A stretch of 47,435 nt of DNA, taken from assembly GCF_019956415.1 (NCBI RefSeq), contig NZ_JAHBDK010000044.1, positions 1 through 47,435 of the forward strand, read 5' to 3'. Under the pieces are notes generated by a model. It searched no databases. It was not told where the DNA came from and saw nothing but the letters and a program-made list of their open reading frames with translations. Shown here piece by piece: positions 1-6,725 of this stretch (the stretch's first letter is position 1; every line of letters starts with the position of its first letter). The translations under genes and the position numbers were made by a program. This DNA comes from Pseudomonas sp. GL-B-19. GTDB lineage: Bacteria > Pseudomonadota > Gammaproteobacteria > Pseudomonadales > Pseudomonadaceae.

Positions 1-143
1 GGGTTTTGAGGGGGGATGAGGTCACTGAATATTGAAAATTTGAGCCTTGTAGGAATGTAGTCACCGTCCTAGGAAACTTCCCGCAACTCGTATCGACTTT
101 CATGAACTGGCGGAAGCGGTTCTGCGTCGATAGCCTTCAGATG

Positions 144-335
144 TCGCTACAAAACAGCGATCGGCTTTGACAGGCTAAAAAGTGTAACCTTTCACTCCTC
201 CTGACCGGGCGGCATGCTCACGCGCATGCAATCTTGTTATGGCGGCTGTGCGCGGGGCATCTTCGGGTGCACCGGGTTCTCACACTTCCGGTCTGTCAAC
301 CCGCGTACAGCTGCCACCCGATCCTGTTTGACAGC
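144..335 (+). ncRNA. Structured leader RNA, copy 1 (upstream of DUF6124-like gene)
   Basis: Non-coding element between the left edge and the gene starting at 378. Seen directly: hairpin H1 (144-148 with 156-160); repeat S1 TTTGACAG (166-173); hairpin P0 (212-217 with 224-229); a continuous 17-bp helix P1 (240-256 with 300-316, two G-U pairs) enclosing P2 (257-261 with 266-270, C(UUCG)G tetraloop) and P3 (271-275 with 288-292). The segment S2 CTGTCAA (293-299) fills the gap between P3 and P1 exactly and is complementary to TTGACAG inside S3 (327-334), which lies outside P1, giving a pseudoknot; S1 is an identical alternative partner. A second copy at 24509-24691 keeps every helix with compensatory changes. 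Role unknown; cis-regulation of the next gene is inferred. I cannot name an Rfam family for it. Confidence 0.8.
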
Positions 336-377
336 AGGGGATTGGTAGCTCTTATCAATAGTGTGAGGAAACTCAAA

Positions 378-761
378 ATGAAAAAAATCACTCCAAATCC
401 ACCCGAATCTGCGGCACTTCAAGATGCAGACACTCCCGATTTGACCCAACTCTCTGATACCACCGAAAGCACCGTCAGCGCTCGCCTGCGCCACCCAAAA
501 CGCCCCGATCCCATCAGCCACGTTTTCACCCTCCTCCCCGACATCGACTCCCCCACCCTGCTCGCTCACGCCTGCGAAACCCTCGCTTCGCTGAACGTCA
601 TGACCACCGACCTCGCCTGTGAACTCGAAGGCTCGCGCCGTAATGCAGCTTTGGCAATTCAGCAGTTGAGCGTACTCGCCGAGCTGTTAGTGAACCGCGC
701 CCTGGACAACCTCGACCCGCCAGATGGGCTACCTGAGGTTCCATCCACCAGCCAACACTGA
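378..761 (+). CDS. DUF6124-like small protein, copy 1 (127 aa)
   Basis: Small soluble protein of unknown function. I chose the ATG at 378 because GAGGA (365-369) sits 8 nt upstream; the longer open frame from 234 runs through the structured leader RNA and is not coding. The N-terminus reads MKKITPNPP. The C-terminal half carries the family core: ACETL, then VMTTDLA, LEGSRR and a helical AELLVNRALDNLDP. The gene at 24727 encodes a paralogue sharing TPNPP, ACETL, VM, LEGS-R and AE-VN-LD, and has the same leader RNA. No signal peptide, membrane segment or catalytic motif is visible. It probably forms a two-gene transcript with the gene at 797 (35-nt gap). The DUF name is from memory. Confidence 0.75.
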   Translation: MKKITPNPPESAALQDADTPDLTQLSDTTESTVSARLRHPKRPDPISHVFTLLPDIDSPTLLAHACETLASLNVMTTDLACELEGSRRNAALAIQQLSVLAELLVNRALDNLDPPDGLPEVPSTSQH

Positions 762-796
762 ATGGTCGCGTTTGTTTACCCAATGGAGGGTTTTTC

Positions 797-1045
797 ATGG
801 ATCGATACATGCCTATCACCGGCATCGACTGCACCATCGCGTCGTTGCTGATCGACACCGAAGCACCGCTGGACGTATTGCACGAAACCGCGGCTTACCG
901 CATCCGTACCGCGACCCAATTGCTGGAGAGCATCGCGTTTGGCGAGGGTGTTCACAGCGAACTGGCGCGGGTACTGGTGACTTCGCTACGCGATGGCTGC
1001 GATTTGATGGATGTCGTCGGTCGACGATTGCCGGCACAGGTTTAG
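797..1045 (+). CDS. Small hypothetical protein, companion of DUF6124-like gene (82 aa)
   Basis: Hypothetical 82-residue protein starting MDRYMPIT. GGAGG (785-789) lies 7 nt before the ATG, a strong ribosome site, which supports real translation. The protein looks all-helical (PLDVLHETAAYRIRTATQLLESIA, split here only as a description of its middle segment) and loosely resembles the C-terminal helices of the upstream DUF6124-like protein; it may belong with the DUF3077-type small Pseudomonas proteins, but I cannot assign it. It follows the upstream gene after 35 nt and is closed by a terminator at 1082-1116, so the two genes appear to be one transcription unit. Confidence 0.65.
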   Translation: MDRYMPITGIDCTIASLLIDTEAPLDVLHETAAYRIRTATQLLESIAFGEGVHSELARVLVTSLRDGCDLMDVVGRRLPAQV

Positions 1046-1081
1046 ACGATGTAACGAAATGGCTGTAGCTCATCAATAACG

Positions 1082-1116
1082 AAAGCACCTGACGAAAACA
1101 TCGCAGGTGCTTTTTT
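1082..1116 (+). terminator. Rho-independent terminator of the DUF6124-like operon
   Basis: AAAGCACCTG pairs with CAGGTGCTTT around a 12-nt loop, followed by a run of T. It lies 37 nt after the stop codon at 1045. The rest of the 1117-1352 stretch shows no open frame, RNA or repeat that I can support; it presumably holds the promoter of the toxin-antitoxin pair at 1365. Confidence 0.85.
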
Positions 1117-1364
1117 GGTTTCAACTCAGCAGATCGTTTCCAGCCAACAGACTCAGCTCACTCCTGGTCATCTTGCGGGCGAATTAAAGGACAGGCTCAT
1201 CGGAAATTTCCTTCAAACCTTAACGACTCTGAGCTGATTGTGCCGATCAACCTTTAGACCTACGCTGAACCAACAAAGTGGCTGTTCGTCCACGACCGGT
1301 TGCTTGAGATCGTCCTTCCCACCAGAATCACTTCGCCGAACCACCTGCTGACAAGGAGGCCACA

Positions 1365-2057
1365 TTGCTAACGATCAAACTGCCTAGCCGCCTTGTCGGT
1401 ATTGGCTTATACACACCGGCAGAAGCCTCCCTTTACACGGGGATTCCGGCTGCCGATATTCGCCGGTGGCTATTTGGATATACCGCGCATGGTGTTCAAT
1501 ATCCGGGAATTTGGAACTCAGAACTGTCTGACTTGAATGAGGGCGTTCTTGGCTTTCATGACCTCCTGGAAATTCGTTTCGTCCATGCCTTCCGCCAGCA
1601 CGGTGTCAGCCTGCAAGCCATCCGCAATGCCTCACAGCAAGCAAAAGAACTGTTTAACCAAGCCTATCCATTTACCTGCAAACGTTTTCAAACCGACGGC
1701 CGAAGCATTTTCGCCACCGTCCTGAGTGAAACAGGGGATGAGTCCCTTCTGGATCTGATAAAGCGTCAATATGCCTTCGAGCAGGTAATTAAACCTTCTC
1801 TATACGAGGGCATTGACTACACGGAATCAGAGGCGGCTCAGCGTTGGTACCCCGTCAAAAGCAGTAAAGCCATCGTTCTGGACCCATCTCGAAATTTTGG
1901 CAAACCCGTTCTCACAGCTGCGGGAATCGATACGGCGACGATTTTTAGCGCTTATAAAACAGAGGGAAAAGACACCAAACGGGTGGCACTTCTCTATGAA
2001 ATTTCTACGGCAGCCGTTGAAGCCGCGGTGCACTTTGAGCAAAGGAACGCCGCTTGA
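1365..2057 (+). CDS. VapB45-type antitoxin, HTH plus DUF433 (230 aa)
   Basis: Probable antitoxin and autoregulator of the PIN-domain toxin encoded next. The N-terminal ~75 residues look like a MerR-type winged helix (YTPAEASLYTGIPAADIRRW), as in many DUF433 antitoxins. The C-terminal ~60 residues (ILDPSRNFGKPVL-like start, then GIDTATIFSAYKTEGKD and VALLYEISTAAVEAAVHFE) match the DUF433 pattern of a second helix-turn-helix that reads GIP-T-v-a----G-s---va--y-is---V--A. The start is a TTG with a very strong AAGGAGG (1353-1359) 5 nt upstream; no ATG fits. Its TGA overlaps the TTG of the toxin by 4 nt, so the two are translationally coupled. The family name is from memory; the antitoxin role rests on context. 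Confidence 0.75.
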   Translation: MLTIKLPSRLVGIGLYTPAEASLYTGIPAADIRRWLFGYTAHGVQYPGIWNSELSDLNEGVLGFHDLLEIRFVHAFRQHGVSLQAIRNASQQAKELFNQAYPFTCKRFQTDGRSIFATVLSETGDESLLDLIKRQYAFEQVIKPSLYEGIDYTESEAAQRWYPVKSSKAIVLDPSRNFGKPVLTAAGIDTATIFSAYKTEGKDTKRVALLYEISTAAVEAAVHFEQRNAA

Positions 2058-2461
2058 ACTTCTTGCTGGATAATAACCTTCCTCCCGCATTGGCCCGTGC
2101 ATTGAATGAGTTGACTAAAGTAGAAGGCCATTCGGTATTGCCACTGCGAGATAAATTTCCGCAAAACACCACCGACGTTGACTGGATTTCAGTGCTGAGT
2201 AACGAAGGCGGCTGGGCGGTAATCTCACAAGATAAATTTACAAAGGGCGATATAGAAAAACGAGCGTTTCGCGAATCTGGACTACCCGTTTTTTGCCTGG
2301 CCAAGCATTGGGGAAATGAGTCCTATTGGAACAAGGCTCATAACTTGGTGCGTTGGTGGCCTGCAATCACCGCTCAAGCGAATCTGATCAGAGGCGGTGC
2401 CACGATCCGCGTACCGTGGAAGTTTCCTGCCCATGGGAAATTTGATCAGATAAAGATTTAA
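2054..2461 (+). CDS. VapC45-like PIN-domain toxin (135 aa)
   Basis: Probable ribonuclease toxin with a VapC45/DUF5615-type PIN-like fold. The start FLLDNNLPP with Asp6 is the typical first acidic motif; further on come GHSVLPLRDKF, WISVLSNEGGWAVISQDKF (second acidic motif with Asp) and LPVFCLAKHW, in the order usual for this family. The gene begins with TTG overlapping the antitoxin stop (TTGA, 2054-2057), with AAAGGA about 8 nt upstream. Length is normal for the family. Nothing suggests damage. The closest alternative is a DUF5615 protein of the same superfamily, which would not change the call. Confidence 0.75.
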   Translation: MNFLLDNNLPPALARALNELTKVEGHSVLPLRDKFPQNTTDVDWISVLSNEGGWAVISQDKFTKGDIEKRAFRESGLPVFCLAKHWGNESYWNKAHNLVRWWPAITAQANLIRGGATIRVPWKFPAHGKFDQIKI

Positions 2462-2529
2462 CGCTCGCCATTCGCTTAAATGATTGCCGTTGAGAAGCCT
2501 CCTCGCCCCCTTTCACTCCTAGAAACAGC

Positions 2530-3729
2530 TTACCCAAACGTCAGCACAAATGGCGCAGCCGCTCGTTGAATGGCACTAGCAACATGAGGGGCCCGTTCTC
2601 GATGCTGCGGATAGCGGTCAAGCACGACCTCCAGCGCCGCTAACAATTTCTGGATACGCGCTCTCGGCTGTTCGATCTCACACGTTTGTGCAAACTCCAG
2701 TAAGCCTTGGCGGGAGGCAAACAGTGACTTGTTACCCACCAGATCCAGAGCCAAAACATCTTCCGGGATATAGGCCGTGGTGTTGACGATATCGTAGGCC
2801 GGTGCCAGATGTGCATCACGCTGCGTAGGCTCCGAGTAAAGCAGGCCAAAGTTTTTCAGGTGAGCGTCACCGTTTCCAACAATGCAGCTCAAGGCGACGC
2901 TATCGAAGAGTTGATCGAGAGAGGATCGCTGGTGTTTTGCCGGACAAAAAAGCCGTACCACCTTAGCAATGGCCGCGTAACTTTTACTGTATTTCTGATC
3001 GGCCGAAAGCCCCATCAATGCTGCCATGTCCTCGAAACCAATCGGGTTTAGCTGATCGTCTCGGTCAAAGCGTCGCATGACAAACAACTGCGCGTTATCA
3101 GACAGAAAAAACTCCGGGACAGGAATACCCGCTTCCTTGGCAATGGACATGCAAAGAAACTCATTGAGCGCCAGCCCAGGGAACTCCTCCCGACCACTTT
3201 TGATGATCAAATCAGAGGTTTTCGAGGTGACTCGCGGCAAATCAGTTTCCTGCTGTTCAGGTACCAACACCTTGGGCTGAACACCTGAAATGCCTGCGCG
3301 AAGAATGTAACGATCAAGCAGGTCAGCGAAGATATCTTCGGTACCGTCCCACGTCAGAATCTCTTCGAGCTTTTCCCCTGGAAACCGCTGTTCAGCAAGT
3401 AAAATATCGACCGTTTCGGAGCGTACCTGGACCCGTCCAATGGGCGAACTGCTACCGGAAAGCGCCAGCAATAGCATTGGGTCGACATTAACGGTTTTAG
3501 CCAAACGATTACGCAATTGCTCCAGGACATAACCTTCCGGCAGGTTCATCTGGAAAATCGGATGCAAGTCGCGTCGACGGAACTCGTCTGGTCGCACAGG
3601 CATCGACAAGCTGATCGCCATGGCAGGCAATGCATCTTCGTCATAACGAAACAGGAAATCCTCGGCACTGGTAAGGACTCTGCCGCTATTGCCCTCTGGG
3701 GTGCTGACGCTGAGAGAAGTCATTTTCAT
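2530..3729 (-). CDS. hipA: HipA-type serine/threonine kinase toxin (399 aa)
   Basis: Type II toxin kinase of the HipA family; known members phosphorylate translation factors such as glutamyl-tRNA synthetase and cause growth arrest or persistence. Visible features: an N-terminal Couple_hipA-like region, the SGVQPK loop (148-153), the catalytic loop GNGDAHLKNFGLL with Asp288 and Asn293, and the metal-binding AYDIV (Asp313). All kinase residues look intact. At 399 residues it is somewhat shorter than E. coli HipA (440). It overlaps the upstream hipB-like gene by 4 nt (ATGA), antitoxin first, as usual. The gene converges with the VapBC45-like pair, leaving 68 nt between the two toxin genes. Confidence 0.9.
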   Translation of the reverse strand: MKMTSLSVSTPEGNSGRVLTSAEDFLFRYDEDALPAMAISLSMPVRPDEFRRRDLHPIFQMNLPEGYVLEQLRNRLAKTVNVDPMLLLALSGSSSPIGRVQVRSETVDILLAEQRFPGEKLEEILTWDGTEDIFADLLDRYILRAGISGVQPKVLVPEQQETDLPRVTSKTSDLIIKSGREEFPGLALNEFLCMSIAKEAGIPVPEFFLSDNAQLFVMRRFDRDDQLNPIGFEDMAALMGLSADQKYSKSYAAIAKVVRLFCPAKHQRSSLDQLFDSVALSCIVGNGDAHLKNFGLLYSEPTQRDAHLAPAYDIVNTTAYIPEDVLALDLVGNKSLFASRQGLLEFAQTCEIEQPRARIQKLLAALEVVLDRYPQHRERAPHVASAIQRAAAPFVLTFG

Positions 3730-3977
3730 TCGAACAGATCCCCAAGCTCTTCAAGTGTCGGCATCGCCGCCGGAATGACCGATAGCTCACAATCCAGCGC
3801 AGCTAGAATTCGCGCAAAAGCGATCATCCCGACGCTAAGGGTGCCTTTTTCTACCGCAATGACTTTATGTCGTGTCAGCCCCGCGAGTTCGGCGAGCTGG
3901 ACTTGCGTCAGGCCACGATTAATACGTTTTTCGCGTATTTGCTTGCCAAGACGGGAGATGATCAGCGAGTAATCCAT
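3726..3977 (-). CDS. hipB: HipB-type XRE antitoxin (83 aa)
   Basis: Antitoxin and transcriptional repressor of the hipBA-like operon. It is a single XRE/Cro helix-turn-helix domain: IREKRINRGLTQVQLAELAGLTRHKVIAVEKG spans about residues 16-46 in two adjacent helices (read as the region around TQVQLAELAGLTRHKV), followed by a short dimerisation tail. It starts at the ATG at 3977 and overlaps hipA by 4 nt. The upstream region has two inverted repeats overlapping a possible promoter (3992-4020), consistent with autorepression. Confidence 0.9.
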   Translation of the reverse strand: MDYSLIISRLGKQIREKRINRGLTQVQLAELAGLTRHKVIAVEKGTLSVGMIAFARILAALDCELSVIPAAMPTLEELGDLFE

Positions 3978-3991
3978 GTGCCGCTACCGTA

Positions 3992-4020
3992 ACATTTATA
4001 GCCAAATGTATCGCATACAT
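3992..4020 (-). promoter_or_regulatory. Candidate HipB operators over the hipBA promoter
   Basis: Two overlapping inverted repeats: ACATTT-N6-AAATGT (3992-4009) and ATGTAT-CGC-ATACAT (4006-4020). On the minus strand TATAAA (4000-3995) could be a -10, with a weak TTATGT -35 sixteen bases upstream, so a repressor bound here would cover the promoter. The distance to the hipB start (3977) is about 15 nt. Binding is inferred. Confidence 0.55.
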
Positions 4021-4192
4021 AACATTCAAGCTAATCAGAATTGCTGGTTCCGGATTTTCTTGCTTATTTGCCTCCCCCAACACTCCCCTTCATCAGTCAC
4101 CCCATCACCGATCAAACCCTTCGCATAACCACCCAACCCCCTTCTACACTCAGTTCGAATTCACCTCAAAACGCCAACCAAAAAGAGCCCCC

Positions 4193-5599
4193 ATGACCAC
4201 CCTCGAAGACCGTTTGAAGCAAGGCAAGGATGCTCGCAAAAACTGCTCGCGCAGTGCTCAGGCGGTCATGGGTAAAGTAACGCGTGATCCGCTGCCGCTG
4301 ATCAAGCGGTCCAGTGAGGGCCGGATCAAGTCGCTGGTCGAGTTACGGTATGGCCGCATGCTCGTGTCGCCGTTCGCCTTCTATCGCGGTAACGCCTTGC
4401 TGCAAGCCCATGATCTAGCCGCCACACCCGACATGGGTCTGGTATCGACGATCTGTGGCGATTGCCATCTGATGAATTTCGGCGGTTTTGCCACACCCGA
4501 GCGCAATCTGCTGTTCAGCGTGAATGACTTCGACGAAGCCCACCCCGGCCCCTGGGAATGGGACCTGAAACGCCTGGTGGCGAGTTTCATGGTGGCGGCC
4601 CGGGACCTGCGCCACGGCGAGACGGTGGAAGAAACCGTCTGCCGCCAAGTGGTGGGCGCCTATCAGGAAACCATGCTGGAGTGCGCCCAACAAAGCGAGC
4701 TGGATAACTGGTACGAGTCCATCAGTTACGATGACTTGCTCAAGCAGGCGAGCAAAAGCACGCTGGAGCATGTGGAGCGCGCCATCGAAAAAGCCGAACG
4801 GCGTACGCATGCCGAACTGCTGCCGAAAATCAGCGAACGTCACGCGAAAGGTCATCTGGTCATTCGCGATGATCTGCCGGAAATTTTCCACTTGCACAAA
4901 AACACCACTCTGCTGGATGCCGACGATGACTGGCTGCGCCTTTCGGACTGGCGCCCGCTGTACGACACGTTCATGAGCGACTACCGAACCACGCTGCAAG
5001 CTGACCGTCGTGAGTTACTGTCACGTTTTCACGTTCACGACATGGCGTTCAAAGTGGTGGGCGTAGGCAGTGTCGGCACGCGTTGCCTGGTGGCGTTGCT
5101 AACGGATGAACAGGAATTCCCACTGTTCCTGCAATTCAAGGAAGCACGGCGTTCGGTGCTCGCCGATTACGTGAAGGCGAAATCACGTGTTCGACATAAC
5201 GGTCAGCGAGTGGTCGATGGTCAGCGGCTGATGCAATCGGCCAGTGATCTGTTCCTTGGCTGGACCACCGGTCCCGGCGGTCGACACTTTTACGTGCGCC
5301 AGTTGCGCGACATGAAGATTTCGGCCGAACTGGAAACCTTCGACGCCGAAGCGTTTGCGGCCTACGCACGCTTGTGTGGCCGCGCCCTCGCCCGCGCCCA
5401 TGCCAAATCATCCGGGCACGCCTCGCAGATCAGCGGGTACATCGGCAAGAGCGATGCATTGGCGCAGGCGCTGGTCAAGTATGCCAAAAGCTATACCGAC
5501 CAGAATGACCACGACTACGAGAGATTCCAACAAGCCTGCCGCAAGGGCCAGTTACGCGCGCGTTCGGAGGCTGACTTTGCGGCGGATCATTTGCCGTAA
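4193..5599 (+). CDS. DUF2252 family protein (468 aa)
   Basis: Cytoplasmic protein of the DUF2252 family, whose function is not established; the fold is thought to be related to aminoglycoside-phosphotransferase-type kinases. Visible conserved patches: RYGRMLVSPFAFYRG (about residues 52-66), then a kinase-like STICGDCHLMNFGGF (about 84-98) and SVNDFDEAHPGPWEWDLKRL (about 107-126), followed by GVGSVGTRCLVALL and the FLQFKEARRSV segment in the middle. These are the family's hallmark stretches, and length is normal. The start ATG has only a weak AGAG ahead. It stands alone between the hipBA operon (divergent) and a strong terminator at 5700. Confidence 0.85.
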   Translation: MTTLEDRLKQGKDARKNCSRSAQAVMGKVTRDPLPLIKRSSEGRIKSLVELRYGRMLVSPFAFYRGNALLQAHDLAATPDMGLVSTICGDCHLMNFGGFATPERNLLFSVNDFDEAHPGPWEWDLKRLVASFMVAARDLRHGETVEETVCRQVVGAYQETMLECAQQSELDNWYESISYDDLLKQASKSTLEHVERAIEKAERRTHAELLPKISERHAKGHLVIRDDLPEIFHLHKNTTLLDADDDWLRLSDWRPLYDTFMSDYRTTLQADRRELLSRFHVHDMAFKVVGVGSVGTRCLVALLTDEQEFPLFLQFKEARRSVLADYVKAKSRVRHNGQRVVDGQRLMQSASDLFLGWTTGPGGRHFYVRQLRDMKISAELETFDAEAFAAYARLCGRALARAHAKSSGHASQISGYIGKSDALAQALVKYAKSYTDQNDHDYERFQQACRKGQLRARSEADFAADHLP

Positions 5600-5699
5600 A
5601 CGCACTGGCCGCGGGCGTTCATCTACATGAACTTTTCTTCACCCCGTTGCGGTTCAACAATCGGTACATTGCTCTCGCTCATTCAAGAAACTACAGTTT

Positions 5700-5725
5700 G
5701 CCCGCCTTCCCGCGGGCTTTTTTTT
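5700..5725 (+). terminator. Rho-independent terminator after the DUF2252 gene
   Basis: GCCCGC (5700-5705) pairs with GCGGGC (5712-5717) across a 6-nt loop and is followed by eight T. It lies 100 nt after the DUF2252 stop codon. The 5600-5842 gap otherwise contains no supported feature; a small open frame at 5647-5892 crosses this terminator and is not counted as a gene. Confidence 0.85.
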
Positions 5726-5842
5726 GCCTGAAAGAATGGTCAACGTTTCACTGGCTGTTTTTCACACGGGGGGCAGGTGGTGCAGCGTCCAACGTGGCGG
5801 TCAGGTCCGGTGATACCGAACCTGCCGCGACGCTGAAAGTGC

Positions 5843-6700
5843 TCAAGACAATGAGGCTGGGGCGACAGGCTTACTACGTTGTGAATCTGTAACGGCGTTC
5901 GGTTGCCCAGCCTTTTTCAGCACCGGCACGTCCAGCCTTGCCCGCCCGTAAAACGCCAGGGCCGTCAGCAAGCACGCCAGCCAGACAAAGATCCCGGCCC
6001 AGAGGGTGTGGGACATGTAGTGCCAGCCTTGCAGAACGCGTGTTGTGCCATAGATGAAACCGAGCAGCAACGAGCCCCACAGCACGGCTTTGGAATAGCG
6101 CCATTGGTAGCGGCGCGCAACAAAGTACAGCGCGAGCATGGTGAACCCGCCCGACGCATGCCCACCCGGCCAGCAGCGACCGTCGCCGGCTTCACGGAAC
6201 AGCTGGAAGTTGTTGTACCACTCCATGTGGGCAATCTTGCCACCGTAGATAGTCGTTTCAATCGGGCAGTACACGCTGGTGTGCGCCTTGAGGAAATGGA
6301 TCACGCCGGTGCAAACGGCAAACGCCACCACCACAAAGATAAAGTCACGGCGATGGTCATAGGTAAACCGCAGCACGGGGGCGGCTTTGATCCGCTCCAG
6401 AAATTGACCGATACATGGGCGCTTTTGCGGGTTGACCAGTGGCCAGACAAACGAAAGCAACATGCCGATCAAGGCGATTTCAGCGGTCCAGTTGGGAATG
6501 ATGCGTGCCCACTTGTGGGTGACTTTCTCGAAGAGGTGAACCTGGTCGAGCGGGAAGGTCTGGGTGACCGGATCAAAAAAAAGATTGTTGAAGGCGATGT
6601 CGATGGTGGTCATGTCGAACATCAGGAAAACCGCGGCCGCGCAGGCTAGCGCAATACCGAAGTTCACCCAGTAAAAGCGGTGTCGGGAAAAATTCAGCAT
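5843..6700 (-). CDS. Membrane PAP2-family phosphatase (285 aa)
   Basis: Integral inner-membrane phosphatase of the PAP2 superfamily, acting on a lipid phosphate or pyrophosphate facing the periplasm. The three PAP2 signature parts are visible: KAHTSVYCP (about 138-146), CWPGGHASGGF (176-186, catalytic His181) and TTRVLQGWHYMSHTLWAG (about 209-226, Arg211 and nucleophile His217). At least five hydrophobic segments are evident, the first at residues 11-29. It follows an Ais-like phosphatase gene after a 25-nt gap, so the two are probably co-transcribed. That partner suggests lipid A or LPS phosphate removal (LpxE/LpxT-like roles), but undecaprenyl pyrophosphate phosphatase is also possible. The substrate cannot be told from the sequence. 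Confidence 0.85.
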   Translation of the reverse strand: MLNFSRHRFYWVNFGIALACAAAVFLMFDMTTIDIAFNNLFFDPVTQTFPLDQVHLFEKVTHKWARIIPNWTAEIALIGMLLSFVWPLVNPQKRPCIGQFLERIKAAPVLRFTYDHRRDFIFVVVAFAVCTGVIHFLKAHTSVYCPIETTIYGGKIAHMEWYNNFQLFREAGDGRCWPGGHASGGFTMLALYFVARRYQWRYSKAVLWGSLLLGFIYGTTRVLQGWHYMSHTLWAGIFVWLACLLTALAFYGRARLDVPVLKKAGQPNAVTDSQRSKPVAPASLS

Positions 6701-6725
6701 TGTATGTCCTGATCCAGAGGAAAAT

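Noticed and set aside
167..172. TTGACA as a -35 promoter element
   Set aside because: No acceptable -10 at the right distance, and the bases belong to repeat S1, which changes to TTAGCA in copy 2.
234..377. Upstream extension of the DUF6124-like frame to 175 residues
   Set aside because: It runs through the conserved RNA helices, has no ribosome site, and the paralogue starts at the equivalent of the ATG at 378.
1117..1352. Possible gene or RNA between the first terminator and the VapBC45-like module
   Set aside because: No open frame with a ribosome site and no helix beyond chance seen.
5647..5892. Small plus-strand open frame of 81 codons
   Set aside because: It crosses the terminator at 5700-5725 and overlaps the PAP2 gene end; no ribosome site.
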